This document shows positions 51,361 to 56,161 of a stretch of DNA of 56,161 nucleotides, piece by piece. This stretch comes from Acidithiobacillus sp. Lineage in GTDB: Bacteria; Pseudomonadota; Gammaproteobacteria; Acidithiobacillales; Acidithiobacillaceae. The position numbers were made by a program, and so were the translations under genes. The stretch covers positions 1 through 56,161 of the forward strand of contig JAPTWR010000200.1 in the NCBI GenBank assembly GCA_028065135.1, read 5' to 3'. Under the pieces are notes generated by a model that ran no database searches, was not told the DNA's origin, and was given only the letters and a program-made list of their open reading frames with translations. Every line of letters begins with the position of its first letter. Position 1 is the stretch's first letter.

Positions 51361-51486
51361 TCCCCTTGTTGGCCTTCTTCAGCCTCCTGGACCGATTCCA
51401 GTCGGCGAAACAACTGGTCTCCTATACCCGCCTAAATCCCCCATCCGCTAGTCGGGCCAGTGGCCGGTAAAGACTCCCATTTTGAC
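51361..51486 (+). pseudogene. Degenerate IS110 transposase C-terminal fragment
   Basis: Translates as LLAFFSLLDRFQSAKQLVSY then, after a frameshift, IR-stop-SGQWPVKTPI, matching the LLAFL..RF.S.KQ.VAYAGLNPRIRQSGQW part of IS110 transposases. Too short and damaged to function. Confidence 0.65.
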
Positions 51487-51504
51487 TTCCTCCTCGCCCT
51501 CAGC

Positions 51505-51888
51505 CTACGGCTGCCGCTCTTGAGAGCGGGAAGGACGAGGATTCCTTTCTGCCAGCAGCGGCCTGACTTCAGCCACTTCGATTGCCTGATTCCCTTTGGT
51601 TTCAGGCAACTCCCCGGCTTGCGCTGGAGAACAGACTACCCCGGCGTGCCCCGCCGTTGACTGCAAACCCCCTGCGGGGTGCAAACCCTTTGCAGGGCGC
51701 AAGCCCCTTGCGAGGATGTTCTGCGCCGCGTTCACGTCGGCATGGGCTTCATGCCCACAGTGCAGGCAATGGAATACTGCCTGTACTTTACGGTTTCCGG
51801 CATCCACCACCCCGCAAACCGGACAGATTTGCGAGGTGTAGGCCGGGTCCACCAGGAGCAGCATGCCGCCGACCCTAACCGCTGGCAA
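51505..51888 (-). pseudogene. IS605/IS1341-type TnpB C-terminal remnant
   Basis: About 127 residues in frame. The zinc ribbon is intact (QICPVCG and FHCLHCGHEAHADVNAAQNIL, the latter with the last RuvC Asp), but the N-terminal 250-300 residues with the other catalytic acids are missing. Downstream the coding part contains short tandem degenerate units (ARGLRPAKGLHPAGGL). No tnpA nearby. Confidence 0.78.
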
Positions 51889-52063
51889 AGAAAATGGAAG
51901 GTTTATTTTTCATCATTTTGGGTGGCGATTCAAGCCCCATGAACGTTGGACAGGGTTATGGTGATACCGGCCAGCCGAATTGGGCCAAAAATATACCGAA
52001 ACGAAGTATTCAAAAAAGTTTTTATTTTTGTACGCTGTTTAAGATCATTCCGGCGATTCCGAT

Positions 52064-55000
52064 TCAAAAACCGGCCAAATCATGACTTTTATCTGTTTCA
52101 AGGAACGCCCTGATGCACTCTAGAAACAGCGTTGATGCCTGATTAGTCAAGGTCAGGTTGGGTTTTTTCGAGGCTGTATCGATAGGAATGGCAGCCATCG
52201 CCTCCTGATAGCGAAGATACGCTTGGGCTATGGGAGTCGTGCCCAAACCCAAGCTGGCAATATGGCGGGTTACAGGGCTAATGGCGGCAATCTCTGAAAG
52301 AATGGATACGGAAACCATCGGAACCTGCATCAGAAGCGTCTTTACGGTGTCGCTGAAACGCAAATGACAGGCGTAGAGTCCGAGCAGCGATTTTGGCCCA
52401 TAATAGAGCGCCGGGGTGTACGCCTGGAGCCAGGACAGCATTCCAGCGGCAGGCATGGGGCGCGCGATGGCGTACCCCTGCGCCTGTGATACGCCAAGGG
52501 CACTCAGGGCATCCAGAATTTCCGGCGTTTCCGCACCCTCCGCTACGAAATCCACCCCCAAGCTCTGAGCGAGACCCAGAAGGCTATGCACAAAATGCAG
52601 ATTGCACGGCTGTTGCGCCAATTCCCGCACGAAACCTTGGTCGAGCTTGATCTTGTCGATCGGAAGCTCCTTGAGCCGCAGCAAGGAGGAGTAGGCACTG
52701 CCGACATCGTCGAGAGCGAGACGCACGCCGGTCGCTTTTATTTCCAGTAACCTTTGTTGTGCGCTGGCGATAGATAAAAAATCCCCATTCTCCAGTATCT
52801 CCAGGGTGATGCGGGCGGGATCGATCCCGCTCGTTCCCACGGTTTCCGCCAGGCAATGCAAGCAGGCGTCATGGGTGAGTAGTTCCGGTTCCGCGTTGAC
52901 GGATACCGCGAGTGGAAAACCCGTTTTTTCCCAGGCGGCCACGTCCTGAAGCGATTGAGCGAGAACCGCCCGGGTGAGGGCGCGGCGCTCGTCTACGGAA
53001 AGGAAAGACAGAAAGCGGGCGGGGGCAAGGATTTCACCGGCGCCGTCCATCAAGCGCGCCAATGCCTCCACGCCTACCACTTGACCATTTTCGAGATCGA
53101 TAATGGGTTGATAATGAACACGCAAGCCTCCCTCAGCAAATAGGGTGCTCATGCTTTGCCGAAGGATGGTCACGTCCATGTCCGTATCTGCGCGATAATA
53201 AGCCCAGAATCGCTGCCGGTTTCTCTTCGCTTCCTTGATGCTGTAGAGGGCCTGGTCCGCATGGCGTAGCAGCAGATCGGGGTCACCGTCGTCAAAGGGG
53301 TAGAAGGTCAGTCCCAGGCTCCCATGCACGGTCACATTTTCCCCTCCGGGAAGAATAAAGGGCGCCTCGATAGCCCCTTGGATCCGGGACAGGATCAACT
53401 CCAGCTCATCCATGCTTCTCAGGTCTTCGAAGACGAGGACAAACTCGTCACCGCCTAGGCGGGCCACAAAATCGACCTGCCGCAAAGTCTTCTGGAGACG
53501 ATCGGCGAGAGTGGTCAGCAGAATGTCACCGGCGGCGTGGCCGTATTGGTCATTGATGGGTTTGAAGTCGTCGAGATCCAGCATGCCTATGGCCAGTATC
53601 CGCTCATGGCGAAGCGTACGGGCCGCGGCGTCCGCCATGCGCTGGGACAGGGCGACACGGTTGGGCAGCCCGGTCAGGAGATCATGATGGGCGAGCCAAG
53701 CCTGTCGGCTATTCTCGGCGTCGAGGCGTGCACGGAGATCAATTTCGTCGAGGCCATGACTGAGGAGCCGGGTGATCCGCGCCAGCAGCCCCAGGATCGC
53801 TTCATCAAAAACCCCGGCGCAATCGGCGATGGCCACGAGGACACCCCAGATCTGCCCCTGCCGATGGATTGGAATGGCAGCGGAAGCCCGCCAGTGCTGC
53901 CGCAGAAACTGGTCGTGCAACAACGCCAGAGAGGAGTTCGCAAGATAGTCGTTGCTATAGTGCAGGCGCCCACTACGCCAAGCCCGGGCGGCAAGGCTCT
54001 GACCCTCTGGCGTATCCGCCACGCTCAGATGGATGGAGTCGATAGCTTGGGCACCACGTCCTGCAGTGGTGAGGTATTTTATCACCCCGTCTTCGTTAGG
54101 GCGCCCGACCCAAGCGGCAGTGAAGAGATGGCTGATGGTGAGGCGCCGACAGGTTTCCCTGAGAAGTTCTCGCTCGTTGCGCGCGCGCAGAAGGATCTCC
54201 CCCTCGGCCATGAGAGCGTGATACAGGGTATTGAGGCGCTCCAGGGCTTCCCGGTGGATCACCTCTTCCGCGATCAGATGCAACCGCTCCAATGCGAGCC
54301 CCAAGACTGCGGTTAGATGCGCAAGGATCGATTGCCGGTCAGGGTGACCGAAAAAGCCCCGCTCCCGGCTCAGCAGCGCCAGAATGCCCCGCTTCTTTCC
54401 GCCAGAGTCCGTCAAAGGGATGGCGGCGTTGGAATTCCAGCCAAAAGGCCGAGACTGCTCCTGCCAAGGCTGCATGGAAGCATCGTCGACCCAGTCTGAA
54501 GTGGTCTGCACCTGCCCCGTTCGCCACGCGCGCCCAGCAGGGCCTTGACCTTGAGGCGTATCGTCAATACTGACCGTTATGGTTGCGAGATACTCTGACA
54601 TCCCCGCCCCAGCGCTCGCCGTAACGGCTATTTTCCCGGTGCTATCCGGATATCCGAGCCAGGCGCCGTCTATGCCGCCCTCCCGAAGGAGAAAATCCAT
54701 GATCTGTGGGATCAGTATTGTTTCGGAGTCTGCACCGACCAATAACTGGTCCAAATGCAGGAGCAGATCTCGGACGCCACTGGAGCCCTCGGCATAGCCT
54801 TCAAGTTGCCAGGCCAAGTCCTGTAGCAAGCGCCCCACCAGCAAAGCGCGCAGGGGGCGGCGATCCGTTGCGGCGATTTCGGGCCGCTCTACCTGCTCCA
54901 GAAGATGGCGCCAGTAGAGGGCGTAGCTATCGGCCACCCAGGATGGCAGCACGCCGTGACGATAGTGAATCTGGCCCGCCAGATGGGCGTCCTCGTGCCA

Positions 55001-55228
55001 GGATGTCTCCATTTTCGGATTCAAGAGCAGGCGCAGATGGCGTGCCTGTGCCTCGCGCAAGTGCTGATAACGTTTCGGAGAAAGCCGGTTTAACACCTGC
55101 GCACGCTCTGGAATAGCCCCCTGCGCCTTATAAAAGGCCACAATAAAGGTTTCGACACCTGCCGCAAGAAACTCGTAATAGCTGGCAAGAAGGCCGACGG
55201 GAAGGTCTGGAGGTTCGGCTAATGACAA
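52064..55228 (-). CDS. Globin-coupled GAF-GGDEF-EAL c-di-GMP protein
   Basis: 1054 residues. Residues about 1-170: globin-sensor-like domain with HLAGQIHYRHGVLPSWV, where the His positions fit a heme-binding globin. Then two GAF domains (about 180-325 and 340-500). GGDEF domain (about 525-685) with intact RLGGDEFVLVF; EAL domain (about 705-945) with GVEALARL, LEILENGDF, LDDVGSAYSSLLRL and the KLDQGFVREL lysine. A 110-residue helical C-terminus follows. It probably makes and/or degrades c-di-GMP in response to oxygen or redox; which activity dominates is not visible. Confidence 0.88.
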   Translation of the reverse strand: MSLAEPPDLPVGLLASYYEFLAAGVETFIVAFYKAQGAIPERAQVLNRLSPKRYQHLREAQARHLRLLLNPKMETSWHEDAHLAGQIHYRHGVLPSWVADSYALYWRHLLEQVERPEIAATDRRPLRALLVGRLLQDLAWQLEGYAEGSSGVRDLLLHLDQLLVGADSETILIPQIMDFLLREGGIDGAWLGYPDSTGKIAVTASAGAGMSEYLATITVSIDDTPQGQGPAGRAWRTGQVQTTSDWVDDASMQPWQEQSRPFGWNSNAAIPLTDSGGKKRGILALLSRERGFFGHPDRQSILAHLTAVLGLALERLHLIAEEVIHREALERLNTLYHALMAEGEILLRARNERELLRETCRRLTISHLFTAAWVGRPNEDGVIKYLTTAGRGAQAIDSIHLSVADTPEGQSLAARAWRSGRLHYSNDYLANSSLALLHDQFLRQHWRASAAIPIHRQGQIWGVLVAIADCAGVFDEAILGLLARITRLLSHGLDEIDLRARLDAENSRQAWLAHHDLLTGLPNRVALSQRMADAAARTLRHERILAIGMLDLDDFKPINDQYGHAAGDILLTTLADRLQKTLRQVDFVARLGGDEFVLVFEDLRSMDELELILSRIQGAIEAPFILPGGENVTVHGSLGLTFYPFDDGDPDLLLRHADQALYSIKEAKRNRQRFWAYYRADTDMDVTILRQSMSTLFAEGGLRVHYQPIIDLENGQVVGVEALARLMDGAGEILAPARFLSFLSVDERRALTRAVLAQSLQDVAAWEKTGFPLAVSVNAEPELLTHDACLHCLAETVGTSGIDPARITLEILENGDFLSIASAQQRLLEIKATGVRLALDDVGSAYSSLLRLKELPIDKIKLDQGFVRELAQQPCNLHFVHSLLGLAQSLGVDFVAEGAETPEILDALSALGVSQAQGYAIARPMPAAGMLSWLQAYTPALYYGPKSLLGLYACHLRFSDTVKTLLMQVPMVSVSILSEIAAISPVTRHIASLGLGTTPIAQAYLRYQEAMAAIPIDTASKKPNLTLTNQASTLFLECIRAFLETDKSHDLAGF

Positions 55229-55367
55229 GATTCACCTTCTGTTGGGGATATAAGCCCGATAGTTTTCATTGCGTTCCGTCAACGCTGGAATATACGGCAG
55301 CCAGACTTGCGCCACCCAATTAAATATAACTTGATGCAAAATTCTGGTGTTCGGTTCCGATCTTCAT

Positions 55368-56161
55368 CTACTGCCGAGCATCCAGAAGGGCTTGCAGAAA
55401 CTTATTCAGAGCGGACTCCATAATAGCCCATGCACCACGATTATGAATATCGCTCGCAACGGTACCAAGGGCAAGGTGATAGTCATCGTGCATTTGCACC
55501 ATGTGGCTGTCGTCTCCATACCCAAAACGATGTAATACGCCATGACCGCGACACAGGCGACCATCCGTCAAGGACGCAATGTCAAGTTGTGTAGAATTGA
55601 TCAGTAACATGTTTTTTATGGCAGTATGCAATTTCAGTGTGCCCGCATATAAACCGAACAGGCTGGCTGGATGTGTACCCATATCAAAGGCGTAACTAGA
55701 GAGAAACTGCTGCAGACCGGCCAGCGGTAGAGGCCTTGATATCGCGTACCCCTGCAGATAGGGCACACCTATCGTGAGCATGGCATCGAGAATGTCCGTG
55801 GTTTCCACTCCTTCTACTATCAAGTGCAGTTGCAGCTCTGAGGCCAGATCCTGAATGGTTCGGACGAAATGCAAGTCTTGCGGTCTTTCTCCGAGAAACC
55901 GGACAAAGCCCTGATCCAGTTTGATTTCGTCAATAGGGAGTTCTTTTAAACGCAAGAGAGAGGCATAGGCGCTACCGACGTCATCAAGCGCGAGGTGAAT
56001 GCCCATCCCTTTAATGTCACGCAAGACGGATAGCGCTACGTTGCGCTCAAGAAAATCGCCGCCCTCCAGAATCTCCAGGGTAATCCGTTGAGGATCCACC
56101 CCACTGGCGCGGATTACGCCTTGCAGGCAGGGTACACAATTCCCGCAGAATGACTCCGGAG
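55368..56161 (-). CDS. EAL-domain protein with CZB-like C-terminus (partial)
   Basis: The frame enters from the right edge, so the N-terminus is missing. The EAL domain part shows LEILEGGDF, LDDVGSAYASLLRL, IKLDQGFVRFL and LIVEGVETTDIL. The C-terminal 110 residues contain LHTAIKNMLL, DGRLCRGHGVL and VQMHDDYHLALG: a His/Cys spacing like the chemoreceptor zinc-binding (CZB) domain. The EAL part is clearly paralogous to that of the neighbouring 52064-55228 gene, whose own C-terminus lacks these His/Cys residues. Confidence 0.85.
   Translation of the reverse strand, partial: PESFCGNCVPCLQGVIRASGVDPQRITLEILEGGDFLERNVALSVLRDIKGMGIHLALDDVGSAYASLLRLKELPIDEIKLDQGFVRFLGERPQDLHFVRTIQDLASELQLHLIVEGVETTDILDAMLTIGVPYLQGYAISRPLPLAGLQQFLSSYAFDMGTHPASLFGLYAGTLKLHTAIKNMLLINSTQLDIASLTDGRLCRGHGVLHRFGYGDDSHMVQMHDDYHLALGTVASDIHNRGAWAIMESALNKFLQALLDARQ

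Noticed and set aside
53537..54316. 259-codon plus-strand frame inside the GGDEF-EAL gene
   Set aside because: Antisense to conserved GAF and GGDEF domains; no domain of its own and no ribosome site.

Overview
The window looks like DNA from an acidophilic sulfur oxidiser, most likely Acidithiobacillus. This is an inference from the left flank, which carries a DoxDA thiosulfate:quinone oxidoreductase, a tetrathionate-hydrolase-like beta-propeller, a Tat-exported partner, a rhodanese and an OprD-type porin. A roughly 38 kb conjugative plasmid backbone is embedded in this chromosome-like sequence.

Layout. 1-7.8 kb: partial membrane sensor, then a sulfur-oxidation cluster (minus strand), a porin (plus) and a TauE/SafE permease truncated by an ISL3 element. 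7.8-10.0 kb: ISL3 remnant interrupted by IS110 copy 1. 10.0-48.1 kb: the plasmid-like segment. 48.1-51.9 kb: IS110 copy 2 and a graveyard of ISL3, IS110 and TnpB fragments around an intact AAA ATPase. 52-56 kb: a globin-coupled GGDEF-EAL protein and a second, partial EAL protein.

The plasmid-like segment is circularly permuted. The N-terminal half of an EcoRII-type restriction enzyme abuts IS110 copy 1 and its C-terminal half abuts IS110 copy 2, 37 kb away. Joining the two ends of the segment recreates one EcoRII gene next to its Dcm-type methylase and Vsr. In that circle the order is: IR-bounded 320-bp element, tRNA-like RNA, HEPN-like gene, EcoRII/Vsr/Dcm, IR-bounded resolvase element, three integron cassettes (TIR-like effector, unknown, trypsin-like protease). 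The backbone follows: ParC/ParE and ParA stability genes, structured repeats around ardC, an R388-like (MOBF) oriT-TrwA-TrwB-TrwC module, a TraF/TraB/VirB1 strip, a full Trb-type secretion system (TrbB to TrbI), a PLD protein and a primase-like replication protein.

The least explained signals are: (i) two 460-bp repeats, each with a tRNA-like fold inside a 24-bp hairpin stem whose two arms co-vary between copies; (ii) a solitary element resembling a type I-C CRISPR repeat between trbB and trbC, without an array or cas genes; (iii) shared C-terminal tails between coupling protein and relaxase, and between TrbJ and an EexN-like lipoprotein; (iv) attC-bounded cassettes without an integrase; (v) candidate bridge RNAs of the IS110 elements; (vi) an odd 131-nt tRNA-like sequence upstream of the HEPN-like gene.
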